64,000 nt of DNA from Ichthyophthirius multifiliis. Lineage: Eukaryota; Ciliophora; Oligohymenophorea; Hymenostomatida. Made by a program: the position numbers and the translations under genes. Below the pieces are notes generated by a model. The model had not been told where the DNA came from, searched no databases, and was given only the letters and a program-made list of their open reading frames with translations. Each line of letters starts with the position of its first letter. The stretch's first letter is position 1. The DNA is taken from assembly GCF_000220395.1 (NCBI RefSeq), contig NW_004085911.1:149881-213880 (forward strand). Reading direction: 5' to 3'. This document shows, piece after piece, positions 13,576-27,019 of the stretch.

Positions 13576-14755
13576 ACTATTATAAAAAAGGTTATACAAG
13601 CAATTAATAATTATTAAAAATTTTAGAAGTTTTAAATTAATAATGAATTTATTATTTTAGATTCATTTTAATTTTCTAAGAAAGATAAAAAAAAAAATCT
13701 CATAATTGAATTTATACATATATACAACAAATTATGATGAAAAAATTAATAGATATCTTATATTTATATTTATTACCATAAATTGATTTTTAGTTTTTTT
13801 TTTAAAAAAAAAAAAAATTAAAAAAAAAATATAAATCATAAATAATATATTAATATAAATATTTTTTCATTATATAAAATTTTAAAATTATAATATAAAA
13901 TTCATAAAGATAAAATAAATTATAGCTAAAAAATATATAAATAATTTTTTTTAATATTCTATTTGACATTTTGTTTGAAATATTATTCAATATCTATTAT
14001 ATTTGATTAAGAAATTTATTTACATGATTTACTTTTAATTTTTTGGTTAATATTTAATTTTTATTAATTAATAATTTTTTTATCTTATGAAATATTATTT
14101 TAAGAAATTAAACAAAATAATTTTTCGAAAAAACCATAGTTATTATGAAAATAGAAAATTTAAAGTTTTTTTAATATATATAGAATATTTAATTGATTTA
14201 ATTTTTTTTTTCTTTTATTAGAGTAACTTATATTTGAGAATGTAATATTTATTTTGATTTATTAGTTTATTATAACAAATACAAATTAGAATTTTTAAAT
14301 TATTTTAATAATTACTAATTACTTATTTTGCTATATAATTATAAATCGTTATATATTAATTATTTAATTTGAATACAAAAATAACAAAAATAAATAAATC
14401 CCAAAAAAAAAAAACATTTAATAATATTTAAATATAAAATAAGACGTCATTGTTTTATATATATATAATAATTTAATTAAAATATAAATTTATTATTTAA
14501 TATTTGATTGATTTCCTTTTAATATTTTAACAAACAAACTAAAAATTACTTTAAATTAATTATATCTCTTTGTTAATTTTTTTATCTATTTTAATAAGAA
14601 AGTAATCAATGTTAATTATATTATATTATTTTTACAATAGTAAAAAATCTATCAATAATATTATAATATATTTTAATAAAAAAAATCTTTTTTAGTTATT
14701 AAAAAATTAATAATAATTATAACAAAAAAAATTGCTTTTTATCATATAAAATATA
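13576..14755. other. AT-rich non-coding DNA
   Basis: Nearly pure A/T. One open stretch at about 13,621-13,740 looked coding briefly but has no start and no partner exon. Nothing else seen. Confidence 0.5.
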
Positions 14756-15117
14756 ATGAGTTAAAAATAAGTAAATTTATAAATGCCTTAACCTCTAAAA
14801 GTTAATTAAATTAAGACTCTTTATATTTTACAAGACGTTATTCTTTCTCGAACTCAAATAATTCTACATAAAATTCAGAAAATAATATACATAATATGTA
14901 TTTAGAATAATTAGATAATGGTAAAGATAGTCTTTGCTAGTATGGTCCTTTAAAATTAAATGAAATTATAAGCTTAAGGGCTGACTCAATGAATTATCAT
15001 AAAAATTAATTAAATGAATAAGATAATAATAATAATAATGATGATGTAAATATTGATTTTAATGATGTAATTGGATAAATAGATTAAGTGTTTCTTAACT
15101 TTTGTAAATAAAATTGA
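14756..15117 (+). CDS. small Asn/Gln-rich protein, unknown
   Basis: ATG at 14756 begins MSQKQVNLQMPQPLK, then the frame is lost. Adding one base to the A4 run at 14797-14800 restores a continuous frame to TGA 15115-15117, giving 120 residues. The restored part includes DSLYFTRRYSFSNSNNS, a serine/asparagine stretch, CQYGPLKLNEIISLRADSM and a poly-Asn/Asp tract. Codon usage and the basic RRYSFS segment look genuine, but no domain is recognised. A single undercalled base is the simplest explanation; a short undetected intron is the alternative. Confidence 0.4.
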
Positions 15118-16785
15118 TTTTATAATAATAAATGTTAACAAATTAATAAAATTTTTTATTAATAATAATATTTAGATATTTTTATAATTTATTAAAATGT
15201 TGTTGTTGTTGTTGTTATACATTATATATATAAATAAAAAAAAAAATATTTTTATATTGTATTTTATATGTTTTTATATAAGGTTTTTTTTTTAAAAAAA
15301 AAATAATTTTGTGATTTTGGAGCTTTTATTTTCTATATTATCGAATATTATATTTATAGTATAAATATACTCATTAAAAAATAATATTTTAATTAAAAAA
15401 TGAATTTAAATTATTTTATTTTTTTCTTTAACAATTTTATTACATTTTTATTTAATTTATATAATATTTTATATAGATTATATTTCTTACATAATTTTTA
15501 AATTTGCATTTAAATAATTATATATTATTCTTAAACTCCTAGAAACTCATAAACGTTTATATTTTTTTTATTTTTTTAAATAATTTAAAGAAAAAAATAA
15601 TTAAAAAATTACCAAATATGTTTCATAAATTTATATTTAATTAAAGATATATATATATATATATTTAAAATGTTATAAAATTAAAATATTTTTATTTTTT
15701 AATTAATAATAGTATTGTTATTTATTAATTATTATTAATGATATTTAAAATAAATTATGATTTTATTTTTTTTGAATAAATTATATGTTGGTAGGTAAAG
15801 TTTATTTTTTTTAATTTTAATTTTATATATTTTACTCTTTTTAACAAAACTTTATATTTATATTAAATATCTAAGGTAATAGCATAATGTTTATAATTAA
15901 AAATTCATAATTAATTATTTGTTTAAGAATAATATATTTTATATAAAGTACAAATTTTTTATTCTGTAGTAATGTTAAATTCAGATTCTTCAGTAAATTT
16001 TTAATAGAGATACTACTATTTTTTTATTTATTTTGATTTTGAAATAAAAATTTATACTTTTTTATTTTAAATATCTAATAATTTTATTAATTTATAATAT
16101 TTTTTTTATTCATTTATTCATTTTAAATTTTTTATTAATTTGTTCGTTTGCTTATTATATTGAATTCCTTTTTATTATTTTTTGATATATAAATTTTAAT
16201 TTCTATTAATTTATTATCTACTTTTAATATTTCTTATATTTTTGCGAAATTTTAATCAGAAAAATCGTGTTTATATTATATTTGAATATTATTTTAAAGT
16301 TAATTATTAGAATTTCTTTTATAATTTATTTTTAATTAATTTTATTTTATTTTTATTCGAAAATTTATTAAAACAATCATCTTGATATATCTTAAAATTT
16401 ATTGTTTACTTTGTTTTTTTGGATTTTATAAAAATATAGTTTGATTTAATACTTTTTATAAAAATCTATTTGCTTATGGTTATTCATTTATTACCCTTTT
16501 ATTATTGGAAGCTAATTTTTTGGTTATTTAATTTTTTTTAAAATACATTTATGAGAAGATAAAATAAGTATTTTATTAGCTTAAAATATAGATTTAAATC
16601 TTGTCTTATCTTATCTATTTATATAAAAAAAATATTTAATAATACTATATTTTTTTTTTTTTTCCATTTTTTATTTTCTAAATTAGTTTTATTAATAAAA
16701 TATAAAAATAAGAAACAATTAATTTTTTGATTTTTAAAAATATTATTTATAAAAAAAAGAAATATATAAATATTAAAAATAAAAA
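15118..16785. other. long AT-rich spacer
   Basis: Contains a (GTT)n microsatellite near 15,199-15,216 and otherwise T-rich DNA. A hydrophobic open stretch at about 16,380-16,545 could be a relic of a membrane protein. T-rich DNA gives hydrophobic translations by default, so this is not claimed as a gene. Confidence 0.45.
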
Positions 16786-19700
16786 ATGGACAAAGAAGAA
16801 TTAATAACATATGAAAATATATTATATGTAATTAAAAAATTCCAAAAATAAGGTTTTGAAAGTTTAAAATTGGAAGATTTGGCTATTGCCATATCCGTTT
16901 CAGATTTTCGAATTCATTTTTTGAAATAGACAGGTATAGATTGGGTTTAAAAATATGAATTAAAGGCGTTAGAAAAGCTCCGTAAATGTAATTTCGATAT
17001 GTAGTGGATGTAGTCAGAAATTTAAGAAGAATATACTCCTTTATTTAATTATATTAAAAAGGGCGATTTATAAAAAACAAAAGAATTTATATAAAATCAT
17101 TCACAAATAGAATTAATAAGGAAAGCATAAGATTCTCATAATCGTTCAGCTTTGCATTTAGCTTCAAAACTAGGTCATACAGTAATTGTAGAATATTTAC
17201 TTTTATAAGGATTTAGTGTTTTTAGTCGAGATAAATAATTGCAAACTCCTTTACATCTAGCTGCTTATTATTCTTAGGAATATATTTGCGAATAATTAAT
17301 TAAAAAAGGTGCTTCTTTGGAGGCTACAGACATAAAAGTTAATTTAATTAAAATAAAATATTAAATTATATAAAAACTAAGTTTTAAAAGTAATAATATT
17401 AAAATTAAAAATATAATAGGGAAGAGCTCCTTTTCATTATGCATGCTGTAGCTCAAGCTCAAGAATAGTTATTATGTTTATTGGTTTATGCCCAGAAATA
17501 GTCGAAAGTGTTGATAATGATCTTTTAAATGGATTACATTATGCTGTGTTAAATTCTTCTTAAAAATAAGTAGAAATTATTAGGGCGCTTTTGGATTACG
17601 GTGTAAAAGTTAATTAAAGAGATAAGGATGGAAAGACACCACTTTATTTAGCTTCAGAAACGGGGAAAAGTAGAGTAATTCCGATTTTATTGTAAAAAGG
17701 AGCTGATTTATAATTAACTAATTATCAAAATCATAAAAATGCACTTGATATTGCGGCTAATGAACGTGTTAGGGAACTTTTGATTGTTTATTCAAATATA
17801 AAAAATGAGAAAAATATTAAATAGGATGATATTTAATGGATGGATAATGCAATTAAAGGATAAAATTTAATTAAAGAAGTACCTTTTAAAGAAAATATAA
17901 ATACATAATAAAATACTGTTAAAAAAAATAATACTTAGAAAAAATTAAAAGAATAATAAGGAACTATTTAAGGTTGGGTAAGAGAAAAGTAATTTTTTTG
18001 TTTAAAAAAATAAAAAATTATTTATGTGTTATTTTTCTTTTTTTTATAAGGTTTTTTAAATTAATGAAAAATGTATAAGAAGAAGGAATAAAAGTAAACT
18101 AACATTTGAAAAAGCCGTTTATTTATACAGGAAGTTGGATGGAAAGTATATAAAATGTGGAAGATTTGTACAATTTATTGAGTAATAATATGAATTCTAC
18201 AGAAGCTACATTGTGTGCTTTTAATATATTATGTCCATATGAAGGAGAACTTCCAAAAGAAGAATAAAATAAAGAAGTTATTGATAACTTTTATGGAGAT
18301 GCATGGGGATCATGCTTGAAGGTTACTTTAGAAACTAAGAAGAAATAAGATGAAGAATTATAAGAAAAAGTTTTTCAGGTTGATGATTTAAAAGAGAAAT
18401 TAGAAGTCTATGAGAAAATTTTAAAGGAGAAAACCGAAGAAATGAAAAAGTTAAGATAATAAAATGCAGAAATGAATATAAAATTAGAAGAATATAAAGG
18501 AGTTTAAATAAATTAAGCGAATTTATAATTACTTTAGGAAATTTAGAAGGAAAACGAGAAGCTTAAATTAGAAATCAGGGTAAAATCTAGAGAATTAATG
18601 GAAAAAGATATGGAAATATAACTTTAAATGCTAGAAGGGAATAAAGATTTGGGAGAAAAAAAAGACGAGAAGAATAAAAGGGAAGTTTAATTAGAAGAAG
18701 AACTTAAAATTTTAAAAATTGAAAATTAAATGTAGAGATTTAAAGCAGGATAAATTTTCTTAAATGCATTAGATAATAATAATAAAGGAAATAATAATAA
18801 TAGAGGAAATAATAATAATAATTAATAAAAAGTCGATGAAGAATTAAATATTTTTGATGACGATGCAATTATTAATTTATATAAAGCTTTAAAAGAAAAT
18901 CCTTAACCGAAGTTTATTTAGAGATTGAAAGATGTAGATAAAGACAAGGATGGGTTTATTAGTTAAAATGAGTTTGTTAAATTTTGTAATTAATTGAATC
19001 TTTCTAATTAAGATATTGTTTCTTTATAAAGGATTGTGGGCTTTTTTGATTAAAAAAAAAGCCTCGGGATAAGCGAGTTTAAGGAAATATTGGAAAGTAG
19101 ACCTAAATAAAGGTAAATTTAGGAAGAAATTTTATTCAAGAAAATCCTTTAATGTTTTTAAAAAGATAACATTTCTTTAGAAGAAGTTTTTATTTAGTTA
19201 GATTAAGATAATAGTGGAGATATATCTCCATAAGAGCTGAAAGAAGGGCTTTAAAATATGAATGCGGATCTTAATTAAGCAGATTATAATTGTCTTTTCA
19301 ATATATTTGATAGAGATAGAAATGGGAAGATTTCTTTATAAGAAATGAAGGAGACTATGTAGATTTATTTAGAAAAAATGGAAAAAAAAGTGGAAGAAGA
19401 AGTAATGGAATATGAAGAAATTTGGATAAAAGAAAATCAGTAATTTTTAATAGAAGAAAAAGATTTAAATTAGAATTAATTTTTATCTTTAAAAAATTAA
19501 ATTAAAATTCAAATTCCAGGGTTTAGAGGAAGAATTAACTCGAAAAATGTTTTCTTTAAAATTGCATTAAAAGGAAGTGTAGAAAACTGTATTTTTAAAT
19601 AAGGAATTATCTAAAATAATTTAACTTAAATTGCTTTGAGGTTCACTTTTGAGGAAAATACAAAAATATGTGATATTGGATAGTTTATTAATATTTAAGT

Positions 19701-20313
19701 ATTTTCAAATGAAAAAATTTCAGAAAATTCCTTTTTAGGAGAAGTTTTTGTGGCTTGGAAATGTTGTTTAAATACTAAAAATGAATGGAAAATTAATTAA
19801 GAATTTAGCTTTGTGAATAATGAATATAAAAGAAATAAAAATATTGAAACTAATGGAAGGTTTTTGACAGTTTAATTAATGATTTAGGAAGAACTGGAGC
19901 TTAAATAAATTGTAGGAGGAGGAGGAGTTATTAATGGTAATATTGATGATGTTTATAAAGAATTTATTAAAAAATAAATATTGGAATATATGAAAATGTT
20001 AAATAAAAAAAATAATTTTAAAGAAATACAAGAATATGAAAATGCCGATTAACTTTCTTCTAATGTTGATAATATTTTAAGTATATAATATAATAAAGAA
20101 GATATAGATAATATTGATTCGGAAGTAGTTTTTACACAGAGCAGTATTTTAGTAGAAAATGGATATTAGAATTAGAATAAAGTATAATAAGAAATCGATA
20201 TTTTAATGAAAAGTATGAATTCGGATATTAATGGTATTCTTAATGAATCTGATTTTAAATAAAATATTTAAAATATTAATTCTAATATTAATTCTAATGT
20301 TTTAAAGTTTTGA
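16786..20313 (+). CDS. ankyrin-repeat / coiled-coil / EF-hand / C2-like protein
   Basis: ATG 16786, introns 17338-17419 and 17989-18050, TGA 20311-20313; 1,127 residues with no frame break. N-terminal third: at least five ankyrin repeats, e.g. DSHNRSALHLASKLGHTVIV, KQLQTPLHLAAYYSQEYIC and DKDGKTPLYLASETGKSRVI. Middle: long Glu/Lys coiled coil. Then a Ca2+-binding block with three good EF-hand loops: DVDKDKDGFISQNEF, DQDNSGDISPQEL and DRDRNGKISLQEM. The C-terminal part (IQIPGFRGRINSKNVFFKIA ... GRFLTVQLMIQEE) looks like a C2 domain. The predicted role is a Ca2+-responsive scaffold that contacts membranes and proteins. The exact combination is not one I can name. Confidence 0.85.
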
Positions 20314-20471
20314 TATTATTTTTTTATTCAAAAAGTAAAGAATATATATTATTATATTTATATTTGTAATTTTTTATAATAAAAATAATTTTAATCTAAA
20401 AATGAATATAAACAAATTTATTTATATATATATATATATATTTAAAATGTTTCGTATTTAATTTAAAATGT

Positions 20472-23400
20472 ATGGATAATTAATTAAGCAATGTAAATAT
20501 TACTTGCTCGGATATTTAATGTGGATCTATAAATACAGAAATAATTTAAATATAATTAGGAAAAGATGACGTTTCATTATGTTTTCCAGAAAAATAATCT
20601 TAAAAAACCACTATAAATTTAAGAAATATAATATTTAAAGGAAGTTCTGAAAATATATAAGCATTCTTTTAAGCTAGTATTATAATGTTCTAAAATATAT
20701 AAATGCTAAATTTTAATAACTTAAATATTGAATGCTTTTAAGATTGCATTTTTTCCTAAAATACAAAATTAGATATAAAAAAAGAGATTAATATATATTC
20801 AGGAGGAAATATATAAACAGAAGAAACATAAATAGAATCAGAAATATGCTAAATATTTGCATAAATTGAGACCAAATTGAAAAATAATTCAAAAATAAAT
20901 ATAAAATAACATAAATGTAAAAATTAAAGCGATGAAAACAAAAAAATTACAAGTGTTTTAACAGAATAAAATCAATTCGAAATTGAAAAAATTCTTTAAA
21001 AGTATAATGTGAAATCCATTAAAGATTTTTTATAACTTTTAAAACAAGATTTCACTTTTTATATTTTCTCAATTTAAGCTTTGTCATTGGAATAAAATGT
21101 TTCAGTATTATCTAGTAATATTGGTATTTATACATAGTTATTAAATATTTAACCGAATTCTGTAATTTCGGCTTCCGGAAAAGGCTGTAAAGGAACATAA
21201 GGACCTGGAGGAGGCACAATAGATATCTCTATGAGCGAAAATCTACATTGCGGTGGTGCAGGTGGTTCTTTTGGATCAGCAGGGGGGTCTCCTGGATCTC
21301 AGAAGGAAATTTATAATGATTTATGTGCTAAAATTTAAAGTAAAAAAGGTTATGGAAACCCTTTGTATCCAATTTTCGAAGGAAGTGGTGGAGGAGGATT
21401 TATTGTTGGAATGGAAGAAAAAGATGTAGTACTAAATGCAGGATTCGGAGGGGGGTTTATATATGTTGAAAGTATAAAAATAATGCTTGAAGGGATAATA
21501 AAAGCAGATGGAATTAGTCCTGAAAAACCCGAATATATGCATTTAGGATCAGGTTCGGGTGGATCAATTTAACTTCATGGAGTTTTTATAGAAGGAGTAA
21601 ATGGAATTATTAGTGCTAATGGAGGAGAAAATACAGGAATTGGGGGAGAAGGGGGTGCTGGCAGAATTCTAATTAATTAAACTAAATGGTATAGTGAGAA
21701 TTTTTATCCAGAAAAAATAGGAATTTTAGTATCTGTTTAATAAGGGGGAAGAAAAAATGTTATAAAAAATCAAATATAGGTTTTCAATGGAACTATTTTT
21801 AGTAACCCGTGCTTGCCTGGATACGAACCGTATAAAGGACTTTTTTAGTGTAAGAAATGTAGTTTAGGGAAGTATAAAAAAAGTGTGGGAAGAGATATGT
21901 GTTTGGATTGTGAAAATGAAAATAAGGAGAGATTAGAGTTTGTAAAAGAAGACTTTTTGTAAAAAAGGGAGTGTAGTTATGTCTGTAAGAGTGGCTTTAA
22001 GAGTATCAAAAGGAATAATGATAAGAATATAGTCTGTTTAGAAAATTTCGAATATTTTTTAGCAATAATGGGAAATGAGAATGTCGTATATGGGTTGGGA
22101 ATGGTAATTTTGAGTATTTTAATAAATATAGGAATGTATATTTTGAGGAAAAGAAAATAAGGGAGAATTCTTTAGAAATATCAAAGAGGTTTTGGGGAAG
22201 AAAATAGTTTTGAAGAAGATTTTGAACATTTTAATCTATAAGATATTACTTTTCATGAAAAGAGAATGTTTTTAGATGGAAATAATGAGCCTTCTTGCCC
22301 TTTTAAGATAAACGAAGCTTTAAAAAAGGATTGTTTATGTTTTTTAAATAGAAAATTTTTTTGTAGAGATGAAGACTTGGAAAATGATGTTTTTGAAAAA
22401 ATAAATTAAGTTTTTTAATTTGGGAAGGTTAGTGTATTTTTATTGGGGTTTTTGAAGATTTTTTTCCCATTTTTTTATTATAAGATTTTACTTTAGATAA
22501 AAATGAGAAAAGTTTTAGTAGCTGAAGGGATTTTCTTTCAATATTTAAGGGAAAATTTCACAAAAAGGGATTTTTGGATCAAGTTTACATACAATAAAAA
22601 TTTCGATTAGGTTTTTTTGGATTATATAGACTATACGAAGACTAAATTATAATGGAATATAGAATAAAAAATGCCGGTTTTGATACTTTTTTAGGGAAAT
22701 GGATAGTTTATGAATCCTTTTTGTATAAATATGGAAGATTCTATGTTTTTATATTTAATTTAATATCTAAGGGCGTAGAGAGATAAAGGATTTTATAATT
22801 ATGAAGAGGAAAATGAAGAAATAGAAGAAAATAGAGAAAAATGTGAAGAATTGGTAAAGCTTGAGAGGTTTTTTAAAATTTTGGAGATAAAAAGTAGAAA
22901 AATAAACATTTTAGAGACTTTTGAGAAATTCTGTGAAAGCTTTGAGGAATTTTTAGATGTTGTAAAGGAATATGAAAAGGAAGTTTTTGAAAAATTTGGG
23001 ACCTTTTTATAAGTTTGTGTACATGTTTTAAATGAGGAAAATGGGAAAGTGTTTGTTTTGGGAAATGAAGATGATGTTAAAAAAGATAAATATTTAAAAA
23101 AGTTAAAAAATAATTATGGGATAGAAACTTTTAGTGGAAAATATCTATTATTTTTTCTAAAAAAAGAATCAATAATTGTGGGTTCTTTTATGAGAAAAAT
23201 CTGGATAATATTAATGATTAAATTAAATGGGTTTGCTTTGATGAACATGATGATTTGAGTATGTTTAAATAAAAAGTTGAAAGAAATAGAAGTACTTCTT
23301 ATGATATTTAATATTATGAAGATTATTATTAAAATTATTTAGGATAAGAAAAGTAACATTAAGGATTTTGGGAAGTATTTTAGGGTTTTGCGACATTCTT

Positions 23401-23942
23401 TTATTATTATTTAGTTATTTCTAAGTCCTTCTTTTTAAAATATAGGGAATTTAAAAAAATCGAAAAGGTTTGTGTATTGAAGATTATTCTTTTTTTAGTC
23501 TTTATTGTTAAATTGGTAATATATTTATTCCATTATTTCATTTGTTTACTAATTTTTATTTTTTATATAGTTTTCTATTTATGTTATATTAATATTTCCT
23601 TATAATGATTTGCAAGATAAAAATAATTTCTATTTTAGTATTGCAATAATTTAAATGTGTATTTATCCATTTGCATGTATTTTGTCACCTTTTTATTTGA
23701 TTTTTTGGATTGTTTAAGAAGATGAATTTTAATATGGAAAATATTTCGCTTTACTTAATTTTATGGAAATTATAAATTCGTTTATTGTTTTCGTATTAAG
23801 TATTATTGAATATTTGATTTATTTAGAGTTTAATATTTTAAAAGGAAGTTAGACTTTTTATTTTGTTTTTAACGTCTTTTCAGGATATTTAGCTAGTTTA
23901 TTTATTTTAAGAATTTAAAAAGAAACTTCTTTATTTAATTGA
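20472..23942 (+). CDS. large glycine-rich membrane protein shared with plants
   Basis: The frame opens at ATG 20472 and ends at TGA 23940-23942, with an intron at 23516-23570. Early residues NITCSDIQCGSI resemble the mature N-terminus of plant 'glycine-rich' membrane proteins (Arabidopsis At5g11700 group, from memory). The expected signal peptide is not seen, so an upstream exon may be missing. Next come a Gly-rich block (GGAGGSFGSAGGSPGS, FEGSGGGGFIVG, GEGGAGRILINQ) and a Cys-rich segment (PCLPGYEPYKGLFQCKKCSL). A transmembrane helix follows near 22,070-22,160. A cytosolic block contains PVLILFQGNGQFMNPF, which aligns with the plant PMPILFGGDGSYMAPF. At least four membrane segments close the protein. 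The frame changes near 23,160-23,190. One extra A in the A7 run 23159-23165 repairs it. Confidence 0.72.
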
Positions 23943-24145
23943 ATATTTTTTGTTATTTTAAATTTAATATATGTATATTTTTTTTTAATATTAATTTTAC
24001 TTTGATTTATATTTATTTAAAAAAAAAAAAAAAGTAAAACTTTTTTTTTTTTTATATAGAAATAATTAATTAATATTTTATATTTGTATATATATTTTAT
24101 TTAAAAAAAAAAATAAGTAAAAAAAATTTTTACTATTAAATAAAA

Positions 24146-25007
24146 ATGTTTAAAAATACATTTTAATCAGGATTCCTTTCAATATTATATTCAATAGGGT
24201 ACAAAATATATATTTTTTTTAAATAAACAAATAATAAATGTTTTTTTTGTTTTAAAAAAAAAATATAATAAAAGATCCAAACCTTTATAAATATGGGATA
24301 AAAGCAGTAAAAAAAATATTAATTAAAATAAATTCTAACAAAAACAAAAAAAATAGTTAGAAATGGTCACATAAAAAGAATTACAGATTAAGATATCCTT
24401 TCAAGTGTTTTAGAAATAATGGGAACTAATGTTTCTACTAATTTTATAACTGCGCCAGCAGATCCGAAAGAAACATTAGGAATAAAATTACCATTTTTAG
24501 TTATGATCATAAAGAATGTAAAAAATTATAATAAATAAAATATCAAATTAATTACATATTTAATATAGTTAAAAAAATATTTCACATTCGAAGTATAAGT
24601 TTTAGATGATAAAAATGTCAGAAGAAGATTTAGAGCTTCCAACTATTAATCTACTACAAGAGTTAAGCCTTTTATTTGTACTATGTAAGCCCTTTTTTTT
24701 TTTTTTTTAATATATTATATAAATTTTTAAAGGCCTATGAGATTAGATGAAGGATGGAATTAAATTTAATTTAATCTTTCTGATTTTACAAGAAGGGCTT
24801 ATGCAACTAATTATATTGAAACTTTGAGAGTTTAAATTCATGCGAATTGTAGAATTAGAAGAATTTACTTTTCTGATAGACTATATTCTGAAGAAGAATT
24901 ACCACCAGAGTTTAAATTATTTTTACCAATATAAGTATTTTATTTAGAAAATATATATTTTTTTAAATTTTTTTTAATATTTTTAGGGATAAAAAAACAA
25001 TTCTTGA
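24146..25007 (+). CDS. CFAP20: cilia- and flagella-associated protein 20
   Basis: Six exons with introns 24199-24274, 24307-24356, 24518-24568, 24685-24732 and 24935-24986 give exactly 194 residues. The human protein has 193. The sequence is almost invariant across ciliates and animals: [84 protein letters not shown] and [15 protein letters not shown] are all present. CFAP20 is an inner-junction protein that joins A- and B-tubules of axonemal doublets and is needed for normal ciliary motion. The short tail after LPIQ differs, as usual for the family. No frame problem. Confidence 0.98.
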
Positions 25008-25326
25008 TTTTTTGTTAGAAATATAAAAATGCTCTATACAATTATTTTTATTACATTTTTTATATTATTTATTAATTGTAACTTTTTTTTTTAGTATTAT
25101 GAATATTTCTCATTTTTGTTCATTAACATTATTTATATAATAAATATTAAACAAAAAATATTTTTAATATGAAAGTGAGATATTGATAAGATCATTTAAG
25201 TTTTATTACTTTATATGTATATAAAATTAATTGTAATAAGGTTTTTTATATAACAAAAATATAGTGTTTTAATAAATTTATAAAATTAATAATTTTTACT
25301 TAATTAAAAATAATAAAAATTTGTTG
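25008..25326. other. AT-rich spacer
   Basis: 3' flank of CFAP20; no convincing ORF or motif seen. Confidence 0.5.
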
Positions 25327-25905
25327 AAAAATTAAACAAAATACAAGATATAAACTTACAAATAAACTCCTTGTTAAATAATAATAAAAAAAATAAATAG
25401 AAAATTTTTTATAAGATAATGACTTTGTGAAAGAAAATGTATTTTTAGGAAAGTATTTGTATAAAACGAACATAATTAAATTAAACTAAAGAACATTTCT
25501 CTATTAAATAAATTTTTATAAAGTAAATACTAAATAGAATTTTTCAGTATAAATTTTTAAGATAGAAATAAAATATAAAAATTTATAAATAATTTACATA
25601 TTTATATATACATGTTATTCAATTATTTTTAAAATAAAAAATACGTAGGCATATATTTATTATATGAATATGCTAAAAACGGGAATTTATTTTCACTTTT
25701 AAAAAAACGTAAACAAAAAAATTAAAAAATTGCTTTTTCATTATTCTTTTAAATTTATTTAGCAATAGAAATTTAAAAAGAATATTATATATAAAGATTA
25801 GAATAATAATAGATAAATAGTATATTTATAATATCCGAAAATTTAAATATATTGAGAAGAAACAAATAGTATATTTAATATAAGTAATGCCTATAAGAAT
25901 ATTTA
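25327..25905 (+). pseudogene. decayed protein-kinase-like sequence
   Basis: An open frame without any ATG shows kinase N-lobe remnants: DNDFVKENVFLGKYL, then NTKQNFSVQIFKIE. In the second, the invariant Lys of the 'FAVKIF' strand is Gln encoded by TAA, one base away from AAA. After a one-base frame shift comes a well-preserved hinge and helix: FNYFQNKKYV, then IYLLYEYAKNGNLFSLLKKR and FSLFFQIYLAIE. This resembles Aurora/PLK-like ciliate kinases. The glycine loop is gone. The region where HRDLKPEN should lie reads IQRLEQQQINSIFI, without catalytic Asp. Loss of start, frame and catalytic residues argues for a dead gene. An expressed pseudokinase is less likely. Confidence 0.55.
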
Positions 25906-27019
25906 ATAAAAATAATATAAGGTATGTTAAAAAGATATGAAGAAAAAAAAAATTGGCTTTAAATATACTTAAGCATAAATGGATAAAGGAAAATTATAAA
26001 TTCTATAATATTAGGAAGAATGAATATGATACTAAAGTTAATAAATAGGATTTAGTTTATTTATTAATAAAGAAAATTAAGATGTAAAAAATTATTAAAT
26101 GTATTATAAAAGTTAAATAAAAATATTAAATAATGATATTATTTGGATATTCAAAAGTCTGTTTTAATATATATTTAAGCTTAATAAGAAAAGGATTATC
26201 TATAAAAGTAAACATTTATTGAATAAAATTAAATTAATAAAAAAGTACATTAAAATATTATATTTTGTAAAATGAAATTGGATATATAAAAAATTTTCTT
26301 ATTGCTTTTGAAATTTTGGATATTATAATAAAAATTATATTTTTGAAAAAAAAATACATAATTATTTTATATTTATATGTATTTAATTATTATATTAATA
26401 ATAATTTGTTTATTTATATATTATATTTTATATTTTTTTATTAATTTTTTATTTTTATTTTATTTTATTAATTTATTTTGAAAGATAATTTTCGAATTTT
26501 AACTTTTTTTTATATTAAATTCTTTTAATAAATCATATATATAAAATAAAAATTATTTATATAATTATTAATAATTATATTTTCATATTTTTACTAATAA
26601 TAAAATACAAATACAAATTATAATTTATTTTTATATAATATATATAAAGAGGGAATTTTTTTATTTTTTTAAATAAAAATACTGTTTTATTTAGTTGTAA
26701 AAAATTAAAATTTTATTAATTACTTATATAATTTTAATAATTTTTATTTTATTCTATAAATATTATATTTTTTTATATATATAAAAATAAAATTTTTTAA
26801 TTAATTTTTATTAGTACACTTGGAAATATTTTTTATTGACTTTTTATATTTAATTTTTTATTAAAATAAATTTAATTTAAATATTTTTTTTTTTTTTTAA
26901 TTAAATTAAATTTAATTTTATAAAATTAATAGTTTATAATAATAAATTTATTTTATATGTACTTAAAATAATAATCAATGCATTTTCAAAAATTAATTCT
27001 TTTATATTAAACTTTTTGA
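25906..27019. other. AT-rich DNA downstream of the kinase relic
   Basis: Lys/Asn/Tyr-rich translations around 25,930-26,280 may be the eroded C-lobe of the kinase relic, but no motif can be aligned. The rest is A/T-only. Confidence 0.4.

Noticed and set aside
16380..16545. Hydrophobic open stretch resembling membrane segments
   Set aside because: T-rich DNA translates to Phe/Leu/Tyr/Ile by default. There is no start, no partner exon and no motif.
21363..21572. Short plus ORF under the standard code
   Set aside because: It is an internal piece of the glycine-rich gene bounded by TAA codons that encode Gln here.
23169..23185. A 17-nt GT...AG intron in the glycine-rich gene
   Set aside because: It would close the frame, but it is shorter than any ciliate intron typical for this group. 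One missing A in the adjacent A7 run explains the same break more simply.
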